Source: Coffea arabica (lineage: Eukaryota > Streptophyta > Magnoliopsida > Gentianales > Rubiaceae). From it: DNA of 64,000 nt. A program made the translations under genes and the position numbers. This document shows positions 12,701-23,784 of the stretch, one piece after another. Positions within the stretch are counted from its first letter, which is position 1. The number at the start of each line of letters is the position of its first letter. Location: positions 11,285,557 to 11,349,556 of the forward strand of contig NC_092320.1 in NCBI RefSeq assembly GCF_036785885.1, read 5' to 3'. Below the pieces are notes generated by a model. The model saw only the letters and a list, made by a program, of their open reading frames with translations, did not search any database and had not been told where the DNA came from.

Positions 12701-13820
12701 GGTTCACTCATTTTTTACTGTATATATAGGCTTGGATTTGGCAGTGTGGTTCACTCTCACCATTTCCTTTGCTTCATCTTTTATTGCATTTAGAACTACG
12801 GTGCAAGATTTGACGAGATTCCAGCTGGAATTTCCGGGCCAGTCGAGATAGTCGGAAGAAACGGTGATGAGACGATCATAAAGGATTTGTCACACCACAA
12901 ATGGTCGTACAAGGTTGGTCTGCACGGCCTCAGCAAGAAAATTTTCAAGTCCTCTGATCCATCACTTTGGCAGTCTCAAGATCTACCCGTCAATAGAAGG
13001 ATGACTTGGTACAAGGTAATATTTGTCCCAGTTAGAACCAGAACGAGCTAAAATGCTTCGTTCCCTCTAATTTTATTCACGATTCACAACAATCTTTAAG
13101 TTCGCCCTTGATTTCTCACCCAGACAACTTTCAAAGCTCCACTGGGAGAAGATCCAGTTGCGGTAAATCTCCAAGGATTAGGCAAAGGTTGGGCCTGGGT
13201 AAATGGCAACAATTTGGGGCGGTATTGGGCTAGTCTCTTGGCGGATGACCAATGCTCAACCGACCCCTGCGACTATCGTGGACCTTATACCAATAGCAAA
13301 TGTGTCACGGGCTGTGGCGAACCAACCCAAACATGGTTAGAATGCTTCTGCATAGAGTACATAAAATCTCTTGACTTCAAACATCTCCTAAATATAACAA
13401 TAAATGTGTATGTTTTGATGTGCTGTTTTTAGGTACCATGTTCCTCGGTCGTTCTTGAATGACGGTGATAATGACTTGGTTTTGTTCGAGGAATTTGGAG
13501 GCAACCCTTCGCAGGTGACTTTCCAAACGGTTACTGTTGGGACAACATGCGGCAATGCGTACGAGAATACTGTTCTGGAAATTTCATGCCAAGGTCGACC
13601 CATTTCTGACATTAAATTTGCCAGTTTTGGTAACCCAGAGGGAACTTGTGGTTCGTTCCAGAAGGGTACTTGTGACGCCAACAATGATCCACTTTTGGTT
13701 GTTCGCGAGGCATGTGTTGGAAAAGAATCTTGTTCGTTCGCTGCTTCTGAAACCTTACTGGGGCCAACCAATTGCGATGCAAGCGTTACCAAAAGACTCG
13801 TGGTAGAAGCTGTTTGCTAG
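9779..13820 (+). CDS. BGAL7: Secreted beta-galactosidase, GH35, with C-terminal SUEL lectin domain (15 exons)
   Basis: Exons: 9779-9958, 10062-10270, 10369-10435, 10567-10803, 10906-10994, 11101-11206, 11340-11427, 11534-11652, 11769-11930, 12016-12209, 12313-12416, 12502-12611, 12794-13015, 13124-13335, 13433-13820. All borders are GT/AG and in phase, and total 828 aa. Residues 1-28 are a hydrophobic signal peptide ending SCAFA. The GH35 signature [14 protein letters not shown] lies at 176-189; by analogy with plant GH35 enzymes E187 is the acid/base, and E256 in WTENWTGW is the nucleophile. The last about 90 residues ([15 protein letters not shown] ... [14 protein letters not shown] ... VVEAVC) form a cysteine-rich galactose-binding lectin domain. 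Such enzymes release terminal beta-galactose from wall polysaccharides in the apoplast. Length and sequence fit the Arabidopsis BGAL7/BGAL15 group; the exact orthology is inferred. Confidence 0.95.
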
Positions 13821-14887
13821 CTGTTCCCCCTCCCCCTTTTTCCTTTTTGGTCCAGTTTCGATGGAAAATGATATTTTGCTTTTTTTTTTTTTTTTTTTTT
13901 TATAAATTAAGTAGTCAAGGAGATGTCACTCCGACTCCGTTCATAGGTGTTATTGGCTAGCGTAATGTTTGTTATTTGCGTTTCTTAGATTTTCTTCTTT
14001 TTTTTATGGATGTTTCTTCTTACAGGAAATATTCATATTTCTTAGTATTGAATCAATAATATATTAGAATCTCTTTATATTTGTCTCTATTGGATCAGTT
14101 GAGTTCTATTTCTAATTTCTTTTAAACACAAATCTTGAATGAGGCAACGCTTTAATGTCGATTGGTTTAGCAAGCAAGATCCTGAGGAAAATTTTGGCAC
14201 TATGTTAAAGATGACGGAGTGGAGGTGGTGCCTTTTATTTTGGAGCTTAGTGGAACCACAGTGTATGGGATAATTTGTAGACCAGCTAAGTCGTTGCGGC
14301 TAATTATGCACCGAAAATATGCTGCAGATCCTGGCTTCTTAGAGTGGGGCTAACTAGTTGCCGACTTGCCGTACCTTTCACAATTCTGCGTCCGATTATA
14401 TGGCATCTTCTCCTTCCCCTCATTATTATTATGATCATCATCATCATCATCCAATTAAGCCTAATTTAGAGCTTCATTGTTGATTTATTATCATCATCAT
14501 CCAATTAAGCCTAATTAGAGTCTCATTGTTGATTTATTATAGTGACAGTGCCCAGAATTTCTTGTTCTTAAGCGTCATTGGCAACTAATTGACCATATTA
14601 TGGCTTTCAGTTCCGAGTAAGTGACCATATTATTGACCATATTAGGCCAAGAACTCAATTTGCACTAACATTCAATATCTATACTAGTTGAAATTGTTGG
14701 ACAAGGCAAAAGTCCACTCCATCCAAATAAAAATTTGGGATCTAAATGTAAAACTCATCCAGAAAACAAGCAAACAAAAACAATAAGGAGAGAGAGAGGG
14801 TCCCCGGGGGGGGAGGGGGTGACGGTCTTGTGCACTTTCTATTTGTCCTGTGTTGGTGAAGAATTCCAAACACTTCAATTTGACGAA
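13821..14887. other. Intergenic: 3' flanks of BGAL and ERF genes (convergent)
   Basis: This stretch holds the BGAL 3' UTR (a poly(T) run at about 13881 and AATAAT-type polyadenylation words near 14055), a short tandem repeat at 14441-14539, and the 3' flank of the minus-strand ERF gene. I see no other gene. Confidence 0.6.
14441..14539. repeat. Two-copy tandem repeat, 50- and 49-bp units
   Basis: Units 14441-14490 and 14491-14539 both read TCATCATCATCCAATTAAGC ... TCATTGTTGATTTATTA. They differ by a one-base deletion and a two-base swap, so this is a recent head-to-tail duplication. Confidence 0.9.
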
Positions 14888-15424
14888 TCAAAAACTCCAC
14901 AAAGCCGGTGTCCCGAAAATGGTTGCACTAGACATCCCTGCACTGCCACCGCCACTGCCGCCGCTATCATCTCTCTCACCGCCTCTTTCACAAAAACCAT
15001 TCTTCAAGAATCCACCAAAGTCAGAGCATCCCTGCAAAAATCCCCCCTCCACCCCCACTTCCTCATTCCCATCACCCAATGCATCCTCCTCAACCCTCCG
15101 ACTCCGGGCATGCCTGGACGCTGCAACTTGAATTTGGGTGGCCGATAGCTCACCGGCAGCTGGAATTCGAGGTGGGTCATCAGGAAAATTGAGCATCACG
15201 GACGGACCCCGTAAACAAAATGCAGCAGCATCATAAGCTCTAGCAGCCTCCTCTGCAGTCTGGTACGAGCCTAACCATATTCTGTCACGACTCTTTGGCT
15301 GCCTGACTTCTGCCACCCATTTCCCCCATTTTCTCATCCTAACTCCCTTGTAACGCCGGGAATTATTAATACCATCGCTACGACTAGTACCGCCATTTTC
15401 TCTTCTCGATTGAGGTCTAACCAT
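14888..15424 (-). CDS. AP2/ERF-domain transcription factor (DREB-like group II type), intronless
   Basis: A single exon of 178 aa from the ATG at 15424. One AP2/ERF domain spans about residues 24-82 ([20 protein letters not shown] ... [19 protein letters not shown]), with the WLGSY and RAYDAA signatures. The position-14 Val typical of DREB proteins is present (GKWVAEVR), but position 19 is Gln instead of Glu. After the domain come NFPDDPP, an [10 protein letters not shown] motif, a Gly-rich low-complexity stretch and a C-terminal PALWSF. An in-frame ATG five codons upstream (15439) would add MVCTK. I prefer 15424 because MVRPQ aligns with MVKPE of the paralog at 22928 and the upstream choice leaves almost no leader after the TATA box. 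Likely a nuclear DNA-binding regulator; targets unknown. Confidence 0.9.
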   Translation of the reverse strand: MVRPQSRRENGGTSRSDGINNSRRYKGVRMRKWGKWVAEVRQPKSRDRIWLGSYQTAEEAARAYDAAAFCLRGPSVMLNFPDDPPRIPAAGELSATQIQVAASRHARSRRVEEDALGDGNEEVGVEGGFLQGCSDFGGFLKNGFCERGGERDDSGGSGGGSAGMSSATIFGTPALWSF

Positions 15425-15475
15425 TTTTGTACAAACCAATTCCAGATATCTTTGTCGGGAGGGCTTGCTATTTAA

Positions 15476-15483
15476 TATTTATA
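15476..15483 (-). promoter_or_regulatory. TATA box of the ERF gene at 14888-15424
   Basis: On the minus strand this reads TATAAATA, 52 bp before the preferred ATG (15424). Confidence 0.65.
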
Positions 15484-15676
15484 GATGATTGTGATGATAC
15501 GTGGGCTTTATATTGGGTGCCGCGTGTGAATTTGACCGATTTTAGAAAGTGCTACTTGGTGGGAGGAAACGGAAACATAAAGAAGGCATTTTTCGATTAG
15601 ATACAGGCGGTACAGGTAGGGGTTTGGGTCTTGGGTGCCTTTAGATCATATTACGTCGTGTTTTATTTAGGTATTG

Positions 15677-15720
15677 CACGTGTCCACTTGTTGGCTCGGG
15701 TAGGATGAAGTGGACACGTG
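15677..15720. promoter_or_regulatory. Perfect 13-bp inverted pair of G-box/ABRE motifs upstream of the ERF gene
   Basis: CACGTGTCCACTT (15677-15689) and its exact reverse complement AAGTGGACACGTG (15708-15720) are separated by 18 bp. Each arm contains CACGTG/ACGTGTC, the core bound by bZIP (ABF/AREB) and bHLH factors. The pair sits about 255 bp upstream of the ERF start. The arrangement is seen directly; the regulatory role is an inference. Confidence 0.7.
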
Positions 15721-17737
15721 GAACGTAAGCAAGTCCATTTTTATGGTCCACCTCCCAACTATTTTTGTTTTCATTTCCTTTTTTTTTTTTTTTTTTTGCT
15801 CTGTTTCGGCTGTGACGTGACCATGTTGGATGCTACTTTGTGAGATTTTTCTTCCTTTTCTTTTTCAAAATTTAATTATCAGCCTGCCAAGGATAAATAC
15901 AATCTGTATCTAATGCGTTCCTATCTACATCTATATGTGTGTAGAGCTTTCAAAATTGTTGATCTGCGTTCGGTTCTTTTCTCGATACAAGATCGATTAA
16001 ATATAATATTAAACTCGTTTAATAATTGAGTCCAATGTGAACTTATTTGCAAATTATTCAAATAGTTCGTGAATGCATATATAATTAAAAAATAAATAAA
16101 TACAAATATAAATATCTTTGATATTATTTAATATATATTATATTTAATTAAAAAATAATTATAGATAGATTAGTATTATCTATTTTTTAAAACCAAGAAA
16201 TATAATTAAACTTATTCTAAATGATGTATTATTCGTTAAAAATATAATTAAATCATCTCCAAACTCAAATTCGACTTGTTTAGTTTAACGAGGCGAAGTT
16301 CAACTCAAACTCGAATATTTATAATAAAAAAAATGAATTGAATTTGAGTAATACTTATAATTCATCTAATATATGAGCCAAACTCGAATCCTGTTCATAT
16401 ATTGAATCCAAACACCAATTCGCTTCGATTCAGCTCCTTACAAACTCTATATGGGTGTATATTGCAGTATTTCTATCGAGCTTACTCTAATAGTTCAATC
16501 TAATCTATCTTATCTTATTTTTCCTTGAATACATATTCGAAGTGGAATTTTCCGCTGTACATTTGTGGTATTTTGGTCAAATTATACACTTCTGTTTGAA
16601 TCAAACAGAACTATTAAAATAATAATTTTTTTTTTCAAGAGAGCCAATAATATTTTTCCACATTTTAGTTACAAGTAACAATATAATATCTTTGTAATAT
16701 GATCTATATGATAATACAAAATAAGAAAAAGATTTTGCAACCGTGTTTTTGAAGTAACATTTCTTCTTCTTTTTTTTCCTAAATTTTTTCACCGATTAAG
16801 CAAAGGTCGAAGTCAAATTAGACAGCTAGATATCCACCCGAAACAATGTGTTTTGATAGGATATTATTTAAAATAATCACATTTTTTGTGATGTGAGATA
16901 TATAAGATAAAATGTTGATTGAAAATTATGTTTGTGATACAAGTAAAATATATTGGATAAATTTACTATCCAAATTCTATTATGTACCCTTTATTTAGAC
17001 CTTTTAAAATTATGCTTAAGGGTCCATTGTGATATTTCATAATTTGCTTATTAGGCTATTTAAATTTTCATTCCATTTGATCCCACTTATGGGAGAAAAA
17101 GAAAAAGCTAAAACTTAGGTACTGTTTGATAAATCAATTCAATACTTAAACTTATATGTTCAAATATTAATATGTTCAGGAGCATTTGATAACAAAAAAT
17201 AAAACATCCGAATTAATTAAGCGACATCAAAATTTTCAAAAATAAGTGATAAGTTATTTACTTATTATTTAATATAATATATACTTAAGTGATAAGTCAT
17301 ATTTTAGTACTTAACAATTCAATAATTTAATAAATTTAAATTTCAGATTTTATTTTTATTTTTATTAGACGTATCTTTAGACTGTGTTTGTGAGGTTTTA
17401 AACTCTCCCGTTACCATTCGTTTCTCGTTTAATAAAAGCACAAAAAAAGTATTTTTACCCATTTCTTGAAAATTTTCTTTCCAGCCTTTTTTATCGCAAT
17501 CCTGATAGTGTTCAACAAATAGTACTCCCACCAGACAATTTGCAAAGTTGTACGGTCCAAGCATGAATGCTCACACACACACCCTCGAAACGACAGGTAC
17601 ACACACATCCTGTTATATTAGACACGCTCAGGAAGTTAACGGCTAAACGACCTAGAGGATAGTCTAAGGAGGGCTCGCAAAAAATCCACGTCCAGTCAAT
17701 TGGTGACAGAAGAGGGCTCCTGAGGACCTTAAACATG

Positions 17738-18290
17738 TGTTTTAAAACTCGGGACCGGACCGACCGGTTCGAGTCATGCTTAAAACCAGGTAAGTAAAAA
17801 TCCGATCAAATCCGGTCAAAAACCAAGTTTGACTGGGAAAAATCGGATTTTCTAGTTCAAACAGTTTTTTTTTTAATAACTCAAGCTTTTTCAATATTAT
17901 GTTTTGACCCTTAAATTGTTAAAAATTATTAATATATCTCAAATGTTTCATACTTTATCAATATTTTCTTAAAGTTTGGTATTATTTTTCAATTAAATCC
18001 ATAATTTTAATTATAAACTTGTTAATGCTCATTAAATAATATAAATTGTTACTTGATTGTTCTAATTTCTTTGTATTTTCTTGTTAAATATATTTAAAAC
18101 ATCAAATATATATGAATATACCTTTATTAATAGTAACATATTATTAGGTATTTTACATATAATATTTTAATTTTTAAATAATTTTTATTTATGACGTCAT
18201 CCGATTGAACCCCTATCGAACCCGATTGAATCCATTGACTTCTGATCCCTGAACTTGATCGAGTCGATAACTTGTCCGATTCTGAAAACA
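17738..18290. mobile_element. TIR element, TGTTTT...AAAACA ends
   Basis: The left end TGTTTTAAAACTCGGGACCG and the reverse complement of the right end, TGTTTTCAGAATCGGACAAG, are imperfect inverted repeats, followed on both sides by GGTTCGAGTC/GACTCGATC-type words. The interior is AT-rich and non-coding. No clear target duplication was found, so the superfamily is open. Confidence 0.5.
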
Positions 18291-18667
18291 TAGCCTTAGG
18301 TTAAGGAACCCACGTCTAACTGTCCAAGCATGAATGCTCATGCCTCTAGGAGTTCACTTTTTAGGTACTAGGATGTTAAAGCCTCAGACATTGATCATTC
18401 AGAGCTAGCACACAGGTGTTCTATTTTCTGCTGACAACGGATTATTATTTTTTTTTTATCCTAATCTGTTGGCAACAGATTAGACATGCCACAAATAGGA
18501 ACCTGTCAGATTCTAGCCCACAATATCCGATGGGTGATGGGCTTCTTCCGCCACAGCGAAAGTGGTGTGCTGGTCCAATTCCCCAAACATCTAGGTCCAC
18601 ATAGTGGAAAATTTAGTGAAATTACCTGAGGTGACCGGGTTCAAGTGCCAGTGTGACAATGCCCCGC

Positions 18668-18916
18668 GGACAAGGACAGGGACGGTAATCAGAATGGTTG
18701 TTTCTGAACAGTCAACGGTTAGATTTTGATAAAAAAAAAATATGCGATTTAGATCATAAGCTATACATCAATTTTCATAATATGTGTGAGATCTACAAAT
18801 TTTTATATTAAAATTATACGTTATGCAAATAAAATTACGTCGTATGCAACTAAAGTTACACGCTGTGTAAAATAATCAAAATCGCCATAAACGGTTACCG
18901 TTCTTGCCCTCTGTCC
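18668..18916. mobile_element. Small TIR element (about 250 bp)
   Basis: The left end GGACAAGGACAGGGACGGTA and the reverse complement of the right end (GGACAGAGGGCAAGAACGGT) form imperfect terminal inverted repeats around an AT-rich non-coding core. Confidence 0.5.
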
Positions 18917-20270
18917 GTGGCCCGCTAGCCCGACAAAAAAATCTTGGTCCACACGGTCGAACATGAGACTCTTTCAAAGATTTTATCAAAATTTCCCCCG
19001 TCTAACTATCATGGTCCTCATGGTCCTTGAGGTAAAAAAAGTGTAAGTGTGTGTGTGTGGGTTTCTATCCTTGAGGTAAAAAAACTATCATGGTCCTCAT
19101 CTAACTTTCCCACCTATTAATCAGTTAATTTGGTTCGAATTGCAAATGATTTATCAAATTTGACTTAGGGGCTCCAATCATTACAAGGAGAAAGAGGAAG
19201 GAAGGAGTTTCATATACCAAGACGAGAATCTCGCAGGAGATGATTTTTAAAATTTTAAACTTTCTAAACTTCTGATTCGATAACTTCATTCTTAGTGGTA
19301 TATATACGGTGTTAGATTGCGTCCTTCATTAATGGCCGACAAAATTTTCAACAAATTATTCAAGTGAATAAACTCTCGTTTGGCTCTTTGAGCACACCTT
19401 TTTTGGATTAATTTTTCCTCTAATGACAGTGTATATACTGTCAGCGTTGGATGGATGACAATCATGTAAAATTTGAATTTAAAATTTAACTTTTACACAT
19501 ATGTCATAAATTAAACGGTGATAGTGTATACACAGTTAGTGTATATAAGATTTACTCTTTTTTCCTAACAAACAACAATATATATATATTAACATTTGAT
19601 AATACAAGAGTTAATTACAAAAAGGGGTCATAGCCCTCTCATTCTTCCTAGCTGTTTCAATTAACCATATTGGGAAATCATTTGTTCAACAAACGGCCCT
19701 TTGAGCACCTTGAGTGTTCTAACTTTACTCAATTTGTTTTCTACTTATGAAAGTATTCACAAGTCACGAATAGTCAAAACAATGCGGCAATCACACGTGA
19801 TTGGCAATACTGACTCATTCCTTTTGTTGTTGGCACCTAATCACCATTTAATTTTTGTAATAACGTAGCAATATCCTTCATTTTGTAAAAAGAGTAATGA
19901 TTCTTGATTCTAATCTCATGCATTAGTCTTGCTTTGATTGAGATTGGTTTTCTAACTTGTGCTTTATAGCGTGTAACCTTTTTATCCTTTAGGTACAACA
20001 CTATTTCCAGCAAGTTACTCACTTAAATCTTGTCTATTGCCTTGAAGCGTCGACTGGGGTGAATTGCAAAAGAATGGTATCTCAAAACTCACAGACAAAA
20101 AGGATGGTATCAAAATAAAACATCCTGGACTAGAGAGAGAGAGAGATAGAGAGAGGCGATTGAATTTTTCCTTATTAATCGGTTATCTTAATCCATAAAT
20201 ACATGGGTTGCTTGGTTAAGCTATAATTAGAATTGTTATTGTAATAGTTGAGAGAGTGTGCTTACCATCA

Positions 20271-21040
20271 AGGGATAATTTCAGAAACCTCTCATGAGAT
20301 TTCTAACAATTTTATTGAATTCTCTTGAAATTTTAGAAATTACACTTATCTCTCTCCCTCATCTAAAATGACAATGTAAGCTTTACCATTTTAATAAAAA
20401 CTCCCTTGTTGGATATACATATAGAAAGAATGGGATTTATAATTATTTTTTCTTTTCTATTTCTCTTCTTATCCGTCTCATATTTTTTTTAAAAAATATC
20501 ATTACCAAATGTTGAATTAGTGGCTTTTTTGGTTGACAACTTTGAATTCCATCCAATTTTTTTATTGATTTTTTTTTTCTTTGTATCAAAAGCAACAATA
20601 ACTTTAAAAAAAAAACTATGCAAAACTGCAACTAAACTATAATAGTTCCAACAATTCAAAAATCTATGAACTCTAAAGAATTATGATAATACTTTCTGCT
20701 CCAACTTTGAAGGAATATGCATCTGCAGTAAAACACCATCTACATCATCCTATCGCGACGATAAAACTATTATAATAATTGCTTATTCAATAATATATAT
20801 ATTTAAAAATTGATGCTTTTTCTTTATATTTGTGCTATATATTTTACAATTGTTCTGGAAAGTAATATAAACTTTATAAATCGAGGGCATTTTAGGTTGT
20901 TCATATAGATTTTTGATCAAGTTTAAATTTTGATTACCAAACATGTCAAATCAAGGAAGGGAAGTGTAATTTTTAAAATCTCAAAGAAACTCAATAAAAT
21001 CATCAAAAAAATCTCAAAAGAGGTCTACGAAATAATCCCT
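20271..21040. mobile_element. 770-bp non-autonomous TIR element
   Basis: Ends AGGGATAATTTC ... GAAATAATCCCT are perfect 12-bp inverted repeats except for one position. They extend as a looser inverted match over about 90 bp (AAACCTCTCATGAGATTT on the left, the complement of AAATCTCAAAAGAGGTCT on the right). An ATCA word flanks both sides (20267-20270 and 21041-21044) and may be the target duplication. The interior is AT-rich with no credible ORF. Confidence 0.7.
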
Positions 21041-22271
21041 ATCATCAAAATAAGGCGTGTAACATGGATTCTACAGATTGGGCACTGGTAACTGGGTTCA
21101 TCTGTCAAAGAGGTAAGTTGGTTTTATGGATAAAGTACTTGAGAAGTGGAGAACCCAAGATGTGATCGATATGAGAGTACTTTTAAATTTGATGCGTTAA
21201 TAAAATGAGGTGTAACAGTTGCACGTAATGAGTTCTTTTTTTTTCTTTTTCCTTGCCGTGACAGCATTTATGTAATCTAATCTATTTAATTCTAAAAAAA
21301 AAAATTTAAAAAAACTGTATAAAGAACTACCATATATACAATTTTGACTAGATTAAAAGATATTCTGACACCTACAATTTTGCTGCTGCAGCTATTTAGT
21401 CCCGTTTTGTACAGACTTACATAGTGGTTACTTGATGTGTTCTCCACTTTTAAATTCATCATGCATGTGATTCTGCAGAGCATCTTGTATGACTTGACAG
21501 ATTACCTGCCATTTAGGTGACCAAACTGACACGTGCCGAATGATTAACACTGAATGCTCAAAACTCAATAGTAATTTATTTCAGCTTGTGGCTGGTCCGG
21601 TTATGGTTCGATGCGTTGCGGGAACCACCAGTCTATTACCAATAACATATGGGCAGCATATCGGCCTCGTTATCCATGAGGACTTTTCCTTTAACTAATG
21701 TACGGGGAGTATTAGGGGTAGTTCTCAATAACACATATGCATGATAGCATCCCTTCATCATGTTGAGGAGGCCTTTTATGTCCTTTACGATCCGTTTCGG
21801 ATATATGTTTCATGTTACCGTAATTGCCCTCGTGTAATTTTTTTTTTTGGGGTAATTGACCTCGAATCATACTCTCTACCTGTGAATTTTTTAGGAAATT
21901 ACAAGAGAGGATAGATAACTTGATGAAGTGAAGAAACGTTGAGTAAAACAGCTCGATGAATAGAACAGCTGAAAACAGTTTTAAAAAGAATAGCACATTT
22001 CATATATGTGAAAAATGAAAAGAATGATTCTACAACTCCATTCACAATTTGCCTTACAGGCCGCAATTCACCTGTAAGTGAGTGATGAAACCTCCGAAAG
22101 AATGAAAGAATCAGCCAAGGGGAGGAGAAAAAGAGTCGATGGCCGTACTAAAATTGGTCCATCAACGACCCAAAATTTGATAAAGAATCAGGAAAAAAGA
22201 ATAGAAGAAGTCAGCAATTCCTGCAGCACGAAAAAAATTGCAGAATTGTGACGACTGATTTTGGAAGCTGC

Positions 22272-22928
22272 TTAAAAGTTCCAAAGAGTTGAATCCTGTG
22301 AAAAATATCCTTCATAATTCTCTTCTCCATCCAGATCAACGGTTGGCATGGGTGGCACAAAAAAATCATCGAACCCAGGGAATATTCCAAACATGTCCAG
22401 GAATGCGCTGTCCAGAGGTATTTCGGGCAATTCACTCTCCAACTGGACCACCCCATCCGAAACCGAAGGACAGGGCGATTCCGCCTGGAGCTCAAGGGAG
22501 GAAATGGAAGAGGAAGAATTATCCGAAACCAAGTTGTCAATCCGGGCCGGTTCCCCGATCAAACGGTGCTCGGAGTTGGCAAACTGGGCGGCGGCCACCT
22601 GAATCTCCGCCGGAGTCATTGACCTTCCGTTGACAATCTCCGGCGGGTTATCAGGGAAATTAAACTTGGCCGACTTGCCACGCAAGCAAAAGAGCGCGGC
22701 GTCGAAAGCCCGGGCCGCTTTCTCGGCCGTATCGTAGGAACCCAACCAGATTCTCTCCCGACTGTTGGGGAGTCTAATTTCGGAAACATATTTCCCCCAC
22801 TTGCGCTTTCGGACACCCGTGTACTTAATGCTACTACTCGAGTGATCACCGGCGACCTTAAATCTCTCTAACGTTGCTGCTGTTGAGGGTGGAGATGAAG
22901 ATCGTTTCTGGGGTTCGGGCTTCACCAT
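22272..22928 (-). CDS. AP2/ERF-domain transcription factor (ERF018/ERF019-like), intronless
   Basis: A single exon of 218 aa. The AP2/ERF domain lies at about residues 34-92 ([20 protein letters not shown] ... [20 protein letters not shown] ... FNFPDNPPE), with Val at DREB position 14 and Leu at position 19. It is followed by [15 protein letters not shown], a Ser-rich patch, an acidic/aromatic C-terminal region ([14 protein letters not shown]) that looks like an activation domain, and a terminal STLWNF. The [16 protein letters not shown] stretch resembles Arabidopsis ERF018/ERF019; this is from memory of the family, so no symbol is assigned. It shares its layout and C-terminal LW(N/S)F with the ERF at 14888-15424 in the same orientation, suggesting old local duplication. 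The start MVKPEPQ is the first ATG. Confidence 0.92.
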   Translation of the reverse strand: MVKPEPQKRSSSPPSTAATLERFKVAGDHSSSSIKYTGVRKRKWGKYVSEIRLPNSRERIWLGSYDTAEKAARAFDAALFCLRGKSAKFNFPDNPPEIVNGRSMTPAEIQVAAAQFANSEHRLIGEPARIDNLVSDNSSSSISSLELQAESPCPSVSDGVVQLESELPEIPLDSAFLDMFGIFPGFDDFFVPPMPTVDLDGEENYEGYFSQDSTLWNF

Positions 22929-23074
22929 CTGCGACGGGGGTTAACCAGATATTTAGAATCCTTAATTATTCGTTATTGTCGTCGACGTTTTCTTTGGATG
23001 AGACTTGAGAGTTGAGATTGTTGTTACTGCTGGTGACTTTGGATGTGGGACTTAGGATTGGCGGCTTGGGGTGT

Positions 23075-23092
23075 GTATATATATATATAATT
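23075..23092 (-). promoter_or_regulatory. TA-rich candidate TATA region of the second ERF gene
   Basis: A TATATATATATATAATTT stretch lies about 150 bp upstream of the ATG. G-box-like CACGTGG words follow further upstream (about 23199 and 23281). Promoter use is inferred from position. Confidence 0.4.
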
Positions 23093-23418
23093 TGCGGAAG
23101 TGTAGTAGGAGAGTGACTGTGACGTGGGGATGGATTTGGGTCAACAGGGCGCGTTGATCGTAATGTTCCGGAGAGGAAAAGCTCGGGGGTGACAGTGACA
23201 CGTGGAAGAAAGAGTGTAATAGGACATTTGGGCTTACGCGGTAGTATCTGAGTAAGAATAAAGAATTCTAGAAATGACTGCACGTGGTGTTCGTGTAGTT
23301 ACTCGTGGGATAATTTGAGCGTCGTCGCGGAAACCACCGGATGGGAAGTGTTTTTTAAATTCTTTTCCTTTTTTTTTTTTTTTTTTATCATTGTCACTCT
23401 ATCTATAGCATTCTATTA

Positions 23419-23784
23419 GGCAAAAAATCTCTGCAGCCATTAAATTATTGGTCGGATTAAGTTTTGACCATCAAACTATTTTTTATTAGTAATTGACTAC
23501 TAAACCACTTGATTAGTAAACTCGTGACCATTTAGTCGATAATTGCTCTTAATCTGTAAAAGTAGCAGTACATGTGACAAAACGCAGGGGCAATTTTATC
23601 CAGCAACTACGCGATCTTATTTCATAGATTAACTGCTAATTTCACAGATTAAAAGCAATTATCGACTAAATGGTCACGGGTTTACTGATCATGTTATTTA
23701 GTGGTCAATTACTAACAGAAAAAATAATTTGATGGTCAAAAGATGATCCGACCAATAGTTTAGTGACCGTTGAGGTATTTTATC
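23419..23784. mobile_element. Foldback MITE with about 135-bp inverted arms
   Basis: The two arms (about 23419-23556 and 23645-23784) are inverted copies of each other: TTGGTCGGAT, TTTTGACCATCAAA, GTGACCATTTAGTCGATAAT and TTAATCTG all recur in reverse complement, with about 85% identity overall. TTA flanks both ends (23416-23418 and 23785-23787), which fits a 3-bp PIF/Harbinger-type target duplication. No coding capacity. A transcript would fold into a long hairpin. Confidence 0.85.

Larger units (their letters stand above)
15740..22271. other. Intergenic between the two ERF genes
   Basis: About 6.5 kb, very AT-rich, with no supportable gene. It contains degenerate TIR elements (17738-18290, 18668-18916, 20271-21040). 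A 19-bp direct repeat GTCCAAGCATGAATGCTCA occurs at about 17556 and 18321, on either side of the first of these. The part at about 15950-16440, with repeated TCGA-rich words, resembles a decayed relative of the element at 31421-31875. The last few hundred bases are probably the 3' flank of the second ERF. Confidence 0.6.

Noticed and set aside
13388-13792. 134-aa minus-strand frame opposite BGAL exon 15
   Set aside because: It is the antisense shadow of the lectin-domain exon; the plus-strand frame encodes conserved residues.
22289-22633. 114-aa plus-strand frame across the second ERF
   Set aside because: Antisense shadow of the ERF coding exon.
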